From Ensifer canadensis (GTDB taxonomy: Bacteria; Pseudomonadota; Alphaproteobacteria; Rhizobiales; Rhizobiaceae): 64,000 bases of DNA. Positions 8,090-15,878 of the stretch are shown in pieces (positions within the stretch are counted from its first letter, which is position 1; each line of letters starts with the position of its first letter). A program made the position numbers and the translations under genes. The notes beneath the pieces are model-generated. The model did no database searches. It was not told where the DNA came from and worked only from the letters and a program-made list of their open reading frames with translations. Location: the NCBI RefSeq assembly GCF_017488845.2, contig NZ_CP083371.1, positions 1,364,001 through 1,428,000 on the forward strand. Direction: 5' to 3'.

Positions 8090-9118
8090 TTACCCGAACC
8101 GCTCAAGCCGGGCCGCCTTGGCGACCGGCAGATCGAAGGTAAGTTCCGTGCCCGGCTGGTGCGCAACCAGGCCCGCATCCTCTTCGGCTTTGATCGCGCC
8201 GAGCGGCGTATCGAGCAGGTATTCGCGTGTGCTGCCTGAGAAAGAGGCTCCGCGCACAGTGCCTTGGAAAGGACCTGAACCAAGGGTCACCATGCGCGGA
8301 CGCCACGCAAGCCCTGCCGTGTCAGGCGGCAGGGATTCGGAAAGAGAAATCGGGCCGTTTGCGGCTTTGAGCTTGCCGCCTTCGGCTGCAAAAATGTTCT
8401 CGAAGCCGACGAAGTCGGCAACGAAGCGGGAAACCGGGCGGTTGTAGATATCCTCGGGCGTGCCGATCTGCTCGATGGCGCCGTTGAGCATCACCACGAT
8501 CCGGTCAGCAAGCGACAGCGCCTCGCCCTGATCGTGCGTGACGAAGATCATCGTCACGCCAGTTTCCTTCTGCACACGCTGCAGCTCGGTGCGCATCTCC
8601 AGCCGCAGCCGGGCGTCGAGGTTCGACAACGGCTCGTCGAGCAGCAGGACCTTCGGTTCCATCACCATCGAGCGGGCAAGCGCGACGCGCTGCTGCTGGC
8701 CGCCGGAAAGCTCGGCCGGCTTGCGCGTGGCGAACTTCGACAAGCCGACGGATTTGAGGCCGGCGGTCACACGCGTCTCGATGTCGTTTGCCGGCTGCTT
8801 CTTCAGGCGCAGGCCGAAGGCGACGTTTTCGAAAACCGACAGATGCGGAAAAAGCGCATAGGACTGGAAGACGAGCCCGACCGAACGCTTGTTGGCGGAA
8901 ACCCGCGTGATGTCGACACCGTCGAGGCTAATGCGGCCCGAGGCGGGCGTCAGCAGCCCGGCAATCGAGCGCATCGTCGTCGTCTTGCCGCAGCCGGATG
9001 GACCGAGGAACGCCACCAGTTCGCCCTTGCGGATCGACAGGTCGAGATCCTTCACCGCAACGGTATCGCCATAGGCGAGCGTGAGTTTTTCGAGGCTGAG
9101 GAAGGAAGCGTCAGACAT
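8090..9118 (-). CDS. ABC importer ATPase, polyamine/iron (PotA/FbpC) type
   Basis: A 342-residue ATPase with Walker A 'GPSGCGKTT' (39-47), signature 'LSGGQQQR' (137-144), Walker B 'VLLLDEPLSNLD' and H-loop 'VTHDQGEA'. A C-terminal TOBE-like regulatory domain of about 100 residues follows, as in PotA. It overlaps the upstream permease gene by 8 nt. The family usually moves polyamines, ferric iron, thiamine or phosphonates; here the flanking purine enzymes suggest nucleosides or bases instead (inference). Confidence 0.92.
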   Translation of the reverse strand: MSDASFLSLEKLTLAYGDTVAVKDLDLSIRKGELVAFLGPSGCGKTTTMRSIAGLLTPASGRISLDGVDITRVSANKRSVGLVFQSYALFPHLSVFENVAFGLRLKKQPANDIETRVTAGLKSVGLSKFATRKPAELSGGQQQRVALARSMVMEPKVLLLDEPLSNLDARLRLEMRTELQRVQKETGVTMIFVTHDQGEALSLADRIVVMLNGAIEQIGTPEDIYNRPVSRFVADFVGFENIFAAEGGKLKAANGPISLSESLPPDTAGLAWRPRMVTLGSGPFQGTVRGASFSGSTREYLLDTPLGAIKAEEDAGLVAHQPGTELTFDLPVAKAARLERFG

Positions 9119-9890
9119 AGCGGGAAAATCCTAGGAAGCGTTCGGCAAGGAAAACGATGCCGATGGACATGAAGGCGAGCAGCGCTGAAAGAGCGGCCAC
9201 CGACGGGTCATAGGTGATCTCCATATAGGAGAGCATGTCGATCGGCAGCGTGCGAACGCCAGGACCGGACAGGAACAGCGAGACCGGCACCTGGTTGAAG
9301 CTCGTGACGAAGCCGAGAATGAAGGCGGCGAGAATGCCGCTGCGAATATTCGGCATCACCACCCGGAAGAAGGCTCCGGCGCGCGAAGAGCCGAGCAGCA
9401 CTGCCGCTTCCTCGATATCGGAGCGCAGATTGTTGAGGCTCGCTGAGACGACACGCACAGCATAGGGCAGCACCAGCGCCGTATGCGCAAGGAAGAGCGC
9501 CAGCGTGATGTTGAAGCCGAAAGGTACGACGATATAGCGCAGCAGCGCCAGGCCGACGATGATACCAGGCACGATGATCGGCAACGACACGATCGTGCGG
9601 ATGGTTTCGCCGAAGGGCAGCTTGTAGCGCGAAAGCGCGTAGGAAGCGGGAATGCCAAGCACCAGCGCCATCGCGGTACCACCGATGGCAAGGAACATCG
9701 ACACGGCGAAGCTTTCACGGAAGCTTTCGACGGTGAAGACCTTGGCGACCCATTTCAGCGAGAAGCCCTGTGGCGGGAAAGCCAGGGTCTCGCCGCCCGA
9801 CAGTGATGCCGCGACGATGATGAAGAACGGCCCGATCAGGAAGGCGATCACCAGAAACAGGACGAGGGGAGAAAAGACGCGGGGGGTCAT
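9111..9890 (-). CDS. ABC importer permease, PotC type
   Basis: A 259-residue inner membrane permease with about six hydrophobic segments and the EAA-loop 'EEAAVLLGSSRAGAFFRVVMP' region that contacts the ATPase. Its first segment 'VLFLVIAFLIGPFFIIVAA' acts as an uncleaved anchor. The stop overlaps the ATPase gene, and the start overlaps the stop of the second permease by 4 nt. Together the two permeases form the heterodimeric channel of the importer. Confidence 0.9.
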   Translation of the reverse strand: MTPRVFSPLVLFLVIAFLIGPFFIIVAASLSGGETLAFPPQGFSLKWVAKVFTVESFRESFAVSMFLAIGGTAMALVLGIPASYALSRYKLPFGETIRTIVSLPIIVPGIIVGLALLRYIVVPFGFNITLALFLAHTALVLPYAVRVVSASLNNLRSDIEEAAVLLGSSRAGAFFRVVMPNIRSGILAAFILGFVTSFNQVPVSLFLSGPGVRTLPIDMLSYMEITYDPSVAALSALLAFMSIGIVFLAERFLGFSRYV

Positions 9891-10741
9891 CGCTTGTTCC
9901 TCGCGGTGGCGAGCCGTTTCAGGAGTAGATTGGCGGCAAAGCTCATGACGATCAGGATGAAGGCAATGACGCTCGCCGAGACGAAATCATTGGCGACGGT
10001 GACGCGCTGGTAGAGCAGCGTTTCGAGCATCAGCACCTTGGAGCCACCGAGGATTGCCGGGGTGATATAGGCAGTCAGCGAACCGGTGAAGACCAGGGTA
10101 CCGCCAATGACGAGACCTTCCTTTGTGAGCGGAAGAATGACCTTCCAGAACACCTGGAACCAGTTGGCACCCAGCACGCGCGCCGCCGGAATGGCATCCT
10201 TCGGCATGTTCTCGAGCGCGCTGATCAGCGACAGGATCATCAGCGGCAGGAACAGCTGCAACAGGCCGATAAACACGGCTGTCTCGGTGAAGAGAAAGCG
10301 GATCGGTTCGTCCGAAAGGCCGATGAGCTGCAGCGCCTGGTTGACAATGCCGGTGCGCCCGAGAATGACGATCCAGGCATAGGTGCGGGCGACCGACGAA
10401 ATCATCAGCGGCAGCACGACAAGGCCGATCATCTGCCCCTTGCTGCGCGGCGAAAGATTGACGATCGCAAAGGCAGCGGCATAGCCGAGCACGGCCGAGA
10501 CGGCAGTCACCATCAGACCGAGCCGGAACGTGCGCAGGAAGACCGTGCGGTTCAGCGGGTCGGTGAAGAAATCGACATAAGCGGTCAGCGACCAGCTGTC
10601 GGCGCTACGAAAGCCTTCGGCGAGCAGAATGACGACGGGCGCCAGAAAGACGATCGCCGCAAAGACCGCCGCCGGCAAAGCGAGCGCCAGTGCCTCGGCG
10701 CGGTTCTGAAACATCCCTGGTCTTCCTTTCGTCGCGTTCAT
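9887..10741 (-). CDS. ABC importer permease, PotB type
   Basis: A 284-residue partner permease with about six hydrophobic segments and an EAA-type loop ('MPKDAIPAARVLGANWFQVFWKV' region, around residue 180). A short hydrophilic leader precedes the first transmembrane segment ('LALALPAAVFAAIVFLAPVV'). It lies 83 nt downstream of the binding-protein gene, with a strong hairpin in that gap that may let the binding protein be made in excess over the membrane parts. Confidence 0.9.
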   Translation of the reverse strand: MNATKGRPGMFQNRAEALALALPAAVFAAIVFLAPVVILLAEGFRSADSWSLTAYVDFFTDPLNRTVFLRTFRLGLMVTAVSAVLGYAAAFAIVNLSPRSKGQMIGLVVLPLMISSVARTYAWIVILGRTGIVNQALQLIGLSDEPIRFLFTETAVFIGLLQLFLPLMILSLISALENMPKDAIPAARVLGANWFQVFWKVILPLTKEGLVIGGTLVFTGSLTAYITPAILGGSKVLMLETLLYQRVTVANDFVSASVIAFILIVMSFAANLLLKRLATARNKR

Positions 10742-10786
10742 TCACTGCGGGATCGGCTCAAAGGTTGCCGGCCGACCCGCAAAACT

Positions 10787-10809
10787 GCCCCCATCACGGC
10801 GATGGGGGC
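10787..10809 (-). terminator. Intercistronic hairpin after the binding-protein gene
   Basis: GCCCCCATC (10787-10795), a 5-nt loop and GATGGGGGC (10801-10809) form a perfect 9-bp GC-rich stem. On the - strand it is followed by AGTTTTG, a short T run. Placed between the binding protein and the first permease, it fits a partial terminator or an mRNA-stabilising hairpin that sets their relative expression. Confidence 0.65.
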
Positions 10810-10824
10810 GTTTGTCGATGGCTG

Positions 10825-11847
10825 TTACTGGCCGACCTGGGCGTTCCACTCGGAAAGCCAGGCTTCGCGGTTGTCGAGAGCGACGGCCGACGGAATGAGC
10901 TTGAGGCTCTTCACGGTTTCCTCGCCATAGGTGAGGTTTTCAGCGATTTCCGGCGCGACCTTGACGTCCTTGTTGGCCGGGCTGTCGACCAGCTTTTCGG
11001 CAAGTGCCGTCTGGATTTCGGTCGAGAGCCAGAAGTCCATGAATTCCAGCGCCAGATCCTGGTTCTTGGCACCCTTGGTCAGAACCATGACGTTCATGCC
11101 GCCCGTCTGGCCTTCCTTCGGCGTCGCCCACTTGATCGGCAGGCCGAGCTTGGTGAAACCCTCCCAGGAGAAGCGACCGATAGGTGCTGCCCAGATTTCT
11201 TCCTGCTGCATCAGCTGCACGAGCTGCGAAGACTTGACGTAGAACGTGACGATCTCGTCCTTCTTCGCGCCGACGGCGGCGATGGCTTCCTTCAGATCCG
11301 GCGTATTCTTGCCGATCGCCTCACCGACCATGTAGAGCGCTGGCGGGCCCTGGTTTGTGGTGACGTTCGGGAAGGCGACATGGCTGGCATTCTTCTCGTC
11401 GAGCAGGTCGGCCCAGGAGTTCACTTCCATCTTGTCGGATCGGTAGACGATCGACGTTGCGTAAAAGGTGTAGCCGACGCTCATGCCGTCGCCGTTCGGG
11501 TCCTTGGCAAGGTCGTAGAGCTTGTTGAAGTTCGTGAGCTTCGTGTTGTCGATCTTTTCGATCAGGCCGGCGCGCGAGGCCGAAAGAGCGTCAGCCATGG
11601 AGACGACGGCCATATCGACGACCGGACTTGCCTTGTTGGCCTCCATCTTTGCGAGGCGCTCAACGCTGTTGCCGGTCTCGACGACCAGCTTGCAGCCGCA
11701 TTTGGCTTCGAAGGGCGTGTAGACCAGTTCCTTGAAAGCGTCCTGGGCAAAACCGTAGACGGAAATGGTCAGCGTCTTTTCCTGGGCGGAAGCGGCATGT
11801 GCAGCGACGAGTAAAAGCGCGCTGGAGGCGAGCAGGATCTTCTTCAT
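10825..11847 (-). CDS. ABC importer periplasmic binding protein (PotD/spermidine-type fold)
   Basis: A 340-residue binding protein with a clear Sec signal ('MKKILLASSALLLVAAHAASA'). The mature part fits the type II extracellular solute-binding fold of the polyamine/iron group ('VVDMAVVSMADALSASRAG', 'PALYMVGEAIGK', C-terminal 'EFMDFWLSTEIQ'). The start overlaps the LacI-type gene's stop as ATGA. The ligand is not evident from sequence; operon mates (nucleoside hydrolase, adenine deaminase) suggest a purine nucleoside or base. Two Cys near position 50 ('CGCK') are unusual for the class. Confidence 0.88.
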   Translation of the reverse strand: MKKILLASSALLLVAAHAASAQEKTLTISVYGFAQDAFKELVYTPFEAKCGCKLVVETGNSVERLAKMEANKASPVVDMAVVSMADALSASRAGLIEKIDNTKLTNFNKLYDLAKDPNGDGMSVGYTFYATSIVYRSDKMEVNSWADLLDEKNASHVAFPNVTTNQGPPALYMVGEAIGKNTPDLKEAIAAVGAKKDEIVTFYVKSSQLVQLMQQEEIWAAPIGRFSWEGFTKLGLPIKWATPKEGQTGGMNVMVLTKGAKNQDLALEFMDFWLSTEIQTALAEKLVDSPANKDVKVAPEIAENLTYGEETVKSLKLIPSAVALDNREAWLSEWNAQVGQ

Positions 11848-12947
11848 GGCTGGTGTTCTCCTTCGGGGGCTGAGGTTCTGGCGTCGGCAATCGTACTTGC
11901 GTTGGCGATCGTCTGGGCAGGCTGGAACTGTGTTCTAGGCGGCGCGGCGCTCGACTGGCGCACGACCAGCTGCATCGGCACCTCGGCGTTAGCGGCGGTC
12001 ACCGGTGCGCCGATGGCGGCATCGGTCGGGTCGCGCTCGCCGATCGCTTTTACAAGTGCTTCGACGGCAATCGCGGCGATCCGCGTCATGTCCATGCGCG
12101 CCGTGGTCAGTGCCGGCGTTACCACAGGCGACCAAATGAGATCGTCAAAGCCGGTAACACTTGCTCTCTCCGGAACGTTGATGCCGGCGCGCTGCAGTTC
12201 GGTCAGCGCCCTCAGCGCATGAAGATCGGAGACGCAGGCAAAGGCGGTAAAACCTTGCGCGACCTTCTCGGCAAGGCCGAGCGGACAGCCCTTGCCCTGC
12301 TCGCGCTCGAGCGGTTCGATCCACAGGGTTTCGACGAATGCGTCCTCGGCAAGCGCCGAGCGAATGCCGCCGATGCGGTCATTCTGCACGTTGGAGGCCG
12401 GATTGTTGCCGATGACGAGCACGCTCCGGTGGCCGAGCGCTTTCAGATGCTCGGCGATCTGGCGGCCCCCGCCCCAATGGTCGGCGGCAACAGTATTGCC
12501 TGGCGTGGACGGCGTATCGATGACCGCCACGGGACAGCCGACATCGGCGATGCGGGTCCCTCGCCGCGGCACGATGACCATGCCGTCGACATCGCGATCA
12601 ATCAGCCGCTCGATGGCCTTGGTCTGGGTGGTGACGTCCCCACGGGAGTCGGCGATCAGAACGCCGTAACCGGCCGAAGAGGCAGCCAGTTCGATTGCCT
12701 GCGCGATCTGCGGAAAGAGCGGATTGGCGATATCGGGAAGCACCAGACCGATGACGGCGGTGCGGCCGGTGCGCAGCGCCCTGCCCGCGAGGCTCGGCAC
12801 ATAACCGAGTTCGGCGGCCGTCGCGCGGATCTTTTCGGCCATTTCGGCAGAGACACGCCCCTTACCGGAGAGCGCGTTGGAGACCGTCGCCGCGGAGACG
12901 CCCAGTGCTCTGGCAATCCTCGTCAGTTTTGGTCCGGAACGCGCCAA
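11844..12947 (-). CDS. LacI-family transcriptional regulator of the purine-salvage/ABC operon
   Basis: A 367-residue regulator. The N-terminal helix-turn-helix and hinge are typical ('LTRIARALGVSAATVSNALS', then 'YVPSLAGRALRTGRT'), followed by a periplasmic-binding-protein-like effector domain ('IGLVLPDIANPLFPQIAQAI', 'SVTGFDDLIWSPVVTPALTT'). About 40 residues of Ala/Thr/Pro-rich tail extend past the usual end. It is the first gene of the seven-gene run and overlaps the binding protein by 4 nt. A perfect LacI-style dyad 22-39 nt upstream suggests autoregulation of the whole operon; the inducer may be a purine nucleoside (inference). Confidence 0.92.
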   Translation of the reverse strand: MARSGPKLTRIARALGVSAATVSNALSGKGRVSAEMAEKIRATAAELGYVPSLAGRALRTGRTAVIGLVLPDIANPLFPQIAQAIELAASSAGYGVLIADSRGDVTTQTKAIERLIDRDVDGMVIVPRRGTRIADVGCPVAVIDTPSTPGNTVAADHWGGGRQIAEHLKALGHRSVLVIGNNPASNVQNDRIGGIRSALAEDAFVETLWIEPLEREQGKGCPLGLAEKVAQGFTAFACVSDLHALRALTELQRAGINVPERASVTGFDDLIWSPVVTPALTTARMDMTRIAAIAVEALVKAIGERDPTDAAIGAPVTAANAEVPMQLVVRQSSAAPPRTQFQPAQTIANASTIADARTSAPEGEHQP

Positions 12948-12968
12948 GGCCGTGGTTTCCGTTATCGG

Positions 12969-12986
12969 TGATTAAACGATTAATCA
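12969..12986 (-). promoter_or_regulatory. Probable operator for the LacI-type regulator
   Basis: TGATTAA (12969-12975) and TTAATCA (12980-12986) form a perfect 7-bp inverted repeat around a 4-nt centre ACGA. The 18-bp span and central CG are the usual form of LacI-family operators. It sits 22-39 nt upstream of the regulator's ATG, where repressor binding would block the operon's promoter. Confidence 0.7.
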
Positions 12987-13197
12987 TGCGATATATCAGA
13001 ATGCCGCAACTGTCGAATCCTTTTGCCGGCACAGGATGAAATTGTGGATCCAATCGGACCGTGGACTGTGGACAAGCGGCCACCGACTCGCGTCCATTGG
13101 TTCAGTCTGAAATGCTGACAGTAAAGCGAAGCGGTCAAATGCCACCTGTTCACCGACATCACTTAACGGCCCCAGCAAAACCCTGCAGGATACCATC

Positions 13198-13878
13198 ATG
13201 ACGTTTCAGCGGAGGCGCCGGATCGTGCGGCGCCAGCGAACCGGGACCGCGCTTCTCGTGGTCGCGCTCATTTCCTTTCTGGCCGGAATGACCGACGCCA
13301 TCGGCCTGCTGACAGTCGGCGACTTCGTCTCTTTCATGAGCGGCAACACGACACGAGCCGCGACAGCCGTCGCCGAAGGCAACATCCTGCGGTCGCTCAT
13401 CCTTCTCGGCTCGCTCGCGGTCTTCGTTGTCGGCAATGCCATGGGAACGATCGTTTCAAGCAGGTTTCGTGCGGGCGGCGTTCTTTTCGGCGTCACCGTC
13501 ACCCTCGCCCTTACCGCCGCAGGTGGCGACCACCTGCCGAACGAACTGCGCTTCTATTTCATCGTCCTTGCCATGGGCGTCGTGAACGCCTCTGTCGAGC
13601 ATATCGAGGGCCTGCCGATCAGTCTCACCTATGTAACGGGCGCCCTGTCCCGCTTCGGCCGTGGCTTGGGCCGGTGGATCATCGGCACAGGCAACATACA
13701 ATGGACGATCCAGATCGTGCCCTGGATCGGCATGCTTGGCGGGGCGATCGTCGGCGCCATGCTCGAGTACCGCTTCGGACAGCTCTCGCTCTGGGCCCCG
13801 ACAATCCTCTCCGGTCTGTTGTTCACGCTGGTGTTGATGATTCCGCGGCGCTGGTCGCAGCGATATGCGCAGCGCTGA
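13198..13878 (+). CDS. DUF1275 (YoaK-like) integral membrane protein
   Basis: A 226-residue inner membrane protein with about six hydrophobic helices. It carries the DUF1275 hallmarks 'GMTDAIGLLTVGDFVSFMSGNTTR' region near residues 30-55 and 'LPISLTYVTGALSRFGRGL' near 140-160. The N-terminus is very basic, consistent with cytoplasmic-in orientation. It is divergent from the LacI-type regulator and stands alone. The function of the family is unknown. Confidence 0.88.
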   Translation: MTFQRRRRIVRRQRTGTALLVVALISFLAGMTDAIGLLTVGDFVSFMSGNTTRAATAVAEGNILRSLILLGSLAVFVVGNAMGTIVSSRFRAGGVLFGVTVTLALTAAGGDHLPNELRFYFIVLAMGVVNASVEHIEGLPISLTYVTGALSRFGRGLGRWIIGTGNIQWTIQIVPWIGMLGGAIVGAMLEYRFGQLSLWAPTILSGLLFTLVLMIPRRWSQRYAQR

Positions 13879-13973
13879 ACCGGCGGGAGCGGCCCTCCGG
13901 TTTTAGGAACGCCCTTCGCTTGCCGATGCCAACAGCGGGTGCAAATTTCAACTTCGCCAAACAAAACGAACCA

Positions 13974-14001
13974 AAATTCCCACTAAATTGGTGGGGAATT
14001 T
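13974..14001 (+). promoter_or_regulatory. Imperfect inverted repeat upstream of the peptide-type ABC operon
   Basis: AAATTCC-CAC (13974-13983) pairs with GTGGGGAATTT (13991-14001) with one bulged base, around a 7-nt AT-rich centre. It lies 87-114 nt upstream of the binding protein's ATG in an AT-rich stretch, a plausible operator or promoter-proximal element. No regulator gene is next to it. Confidence 0.35.
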
Positions 14002-14087
14002 GTATGATGCGCCGCAACCGCCCGATGTGTACATTCGGATGGCAAGCGCGACCTCGCGTGATGAGCATATATGCAGGAGTTAGGGAA

Positions 14088-15632
14088 ATGACTGGCAACA
14101 CGATCGACTTTGGCAGACTTTCAGGACAGGGCCGGAAAGGAAGGCGTTCTATCCTCGCCACCGCGGCCTTGGCCATGGTTCTGTCGACGAGCACGGTAGC
14201 GCTCGCGCAGGACGCAAACTTCGATCCGGATGCCTCCATCGTCATCGGCTCGCTCTATGAACCGCAGAACCTGGACAACACCGCCGGCGCCGGCCAGGGC
14301 ATCAACGAAGCCTTCAACGGCAACGTCTACGAGGCGCTATTCACGCTGACCGACGCGGGTGACGTCGCTCCCGGCCTCGTGGCCGAGCAGACCATCAGCG
14401 AGGACGGCCTGACCTATACGTTCAAGCTTCGGCCGAACGTGACCTTCCATTCCGGCGACCCGCTGACGGCGCAGGATGTGAAGCACAGCATCGAGCGCGT
14501 CGTGGCACCGGATTCCAAGAGCTCGCGCAAGAAGAGCCTGGCGACGATCAGCGAGATCCAGACGCCCGACGACCAGACGGTGGTGGTCAAGCTCTCCGCC
14601 CGCTCCATCTCGCTGCCCTATAACCTCAGCTACGTCTGGATCGTCAACGACGCGGCGAAGGATCTGAACGCCAGTGAAGATGGCACAGGCCCTTACCGCC
14701 TGGACGAATGGCGCCGCGGCTCGTCGCTGGCGCTGACCCGCAACGACAAGTACTGGGGCACGGCGCCGACCAATGGCGAAGTCGTCTTCCAGTACTTCAC
14801 CGATGCCACTGCGCTGAACAATGCGCTCCTGACCGGTGCCGTCGATGTCATCACCAGTGTCCAGAGCCCGGATTCGATCGCCCAGTTCAAGGACAATCCT
14901 GATTTCACGGTGACCGCCGGCCAGTCGACCACCAAGGAGCTTCTGGCGTTCAACGACAGGGTCGAGCCGTTCAACAACGTCAAGGTTCGCAAGGCCATCG
15001 CCCGCGCCATCGACGACAAGAAGCTGCTGCAGTCGATCTGGGGCGAATACGGCACGCTGATCGGTTCCTTCGTGCCGCCGACCGATCCGTGGTACGTCGA
15101 CCTGACCGGCGTCGATGCCTATGACGTCGAAAGCGCCAAGGCGCTTTTGAAGGAAGCCGGTTTTGCCGATGGCTTCTCGTTCAAGCTCGACACGCCCAAC
15201 TATGATCCGCATCCGATCGTTGCCCAGTTCCTGCAGAGCGAACTGGCGAAGGTCGGCATCAAGGTCGAAATCAACATCATCACCGCCAACGAGTGGTACA
15301 CCAAGGTCTATAAGGCGCATGACTTCCAGGCGACGCTGCAGGAACACGTCAACCACCGCGACATCGTGTTCTACGGCAATCCCGACTTCTACTGGGGATA
15401 CAACAACCCGAAGGTTGTCGACCTGATCAAGGAATCGGAAGCTGCGGCCAACACCGACGAGCAGGCGGCCAAGCTGACGGAGGCAAACCGCATCATCGCC
15501 GAGGACGCGGCAAGCAACTGGCTTTATCTCTATCCGCAGATCGTGGTTTCGAGTTCCGCCGTCACCGGTTACCCCGTCAACGGCCTGAACTCACAGTTCT
15601 TCGCCTACAACATCAAGAAGAGCGGGAACTGA
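14088..15632 (+). CDS. Peptide-type ABC importer binding protein (SBP_bac_5/DppA-OppA)
   Basis: A 514-residue periplasmic binding protein. The leader has a basic n-region with RKGRRS and a hydrophobic core ('ILATAALAMVLSTSTVALAQ'). The family-5 signature is seen in 'TFKLRPNVTFHSGDPLTAQD', followed by the usual 'YNLSYVWIVND' and 'GTGPYRLDEWRRG' blocks. The ATG at 14088 has AGGAG 8 nt upstream and is preferred over upstream in-frame starts. It heads an operon with two permeases and two ATPases but is separated from them by about 250 nt holding a terminator-like hairpin, so it is probably made in excess. The ligand, whether peptide, glycan or opine, is not known. Confidence 0.92.
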   Translation: MTGNTIDFGRLSGQGRKGRRSILATAALAMVLSTSTVALAQDANFDPDASIVIGSLYEPQNLDNTAGAGQGINEAFNGNVYEALFTLTDAGDVAPGLVAEQTISEDGLTYTFKLRPNVTFHSGDPLTAQDVKHSIERVVAPDSKSSRKKSLATISEIQTPDDQTVVVKLSARSISLPYNLSYVWIVNDAAKDLNASEDGTGPYRLDEWRRGSSLALTRNDKYWGTAPTNGEVVFQYFTDATALNNALLTGAVDVITSVQSPDSIAQFKDNPDFTVTAGQSTTKELLAFNDRVEPFNNVKVRKAIARAIDDKKLLQSIWGEYGTLIGSFVPPTDPWYVDLTGVDAYDVESAKALLKEAGFADGFSFKLDTPNYDPHPIVAQFLQSELAKVGIKVEINIITANEWYTKVYKAHDFQATLQEHVNHRDIVFYGNPDFYWGYNNPKVVDLIKESEAAANTDEQAAKLTEANRIIAEDAASNWLYLYPQIVVSSSAVTGYPVNGLNSQFFAYNIKKSGN

Positions 15633-15675
15633 TCGCTCGTTTCCCAAGCGATCCGTTATAGTCGCGTACATGTAA

Positions 15676-15702
15676 GGAGCCCCCGAGCGAGTTGGGGGCT
15701 CC
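15676..15702 (+). terminator. Terminator/attenuator after the binding-protein gene
   Basis: GGAGCCCCC (15676-15684) and GGGGGCTCC (15694-15702) form a perfect 9-bp GC-rich stem with a 9-nt loop, followed by CTTTG. The T run is weak, so partial read-through into the permease genes is likely. Confidence 0.7.
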
Positions 15703-15780
15703 CTTTGCCTTGCAGCTGACGGCGATTCATTGCGTCGACAACGCTACGTCAGATCTTTTCCAAGCAACACGACAGTCATG

Positions 15781-15862
15781 GCGCGCCAAGGACGCATCAG
15801 CGTTCGAAACGTGCTGCATCATTCCCGTGAAATCGATGAGGGTATAAGGGATTATGCAGTAG
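15781..15862 (+). repeat. Degenerate copy of the dispersed palindromic element
   Basis: The stretch aligns by eye with the intact copies at 20215-20318 and 24082-24189. It keeps the 'AAGGACGC' block, the 'TGCTGCAT' entry into the second hairpin, 'AAATCGAT' and the terminal 'ATTATGCAGTAG' (15851-15862). The first hairpin is largely lost. Confidence 0.5.
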
Positions 15863-15878
15863 CCTCCTCGTTGATTTT

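Noticed and set aside
7079..8239. 386-codon + strand frame opposite nucleoside hydrolase
   Set aside because: It is fully antisense to an enzyme with a clear DTDxGxDD motif; Arg/Gly/His-rich with no family features.
10690..11814. 374-codon + strand frame opposite the ABC binding protein
   Set aside because: Antisense to a binding protein with signal peptide; no recognisable protein family.
12862..13199. Short - strand frames between the LacI-type gene and the DUF1275 gene
   Set aside because: They run over the probable operator and promoter and lack SD sequences or family features.
15633..15878. Possible small gene in the gap between binding protein and permease
   Set aside because: The 81-codon frame covers a terminator-side stretch and a repeat remnant; composition is not coding-like.
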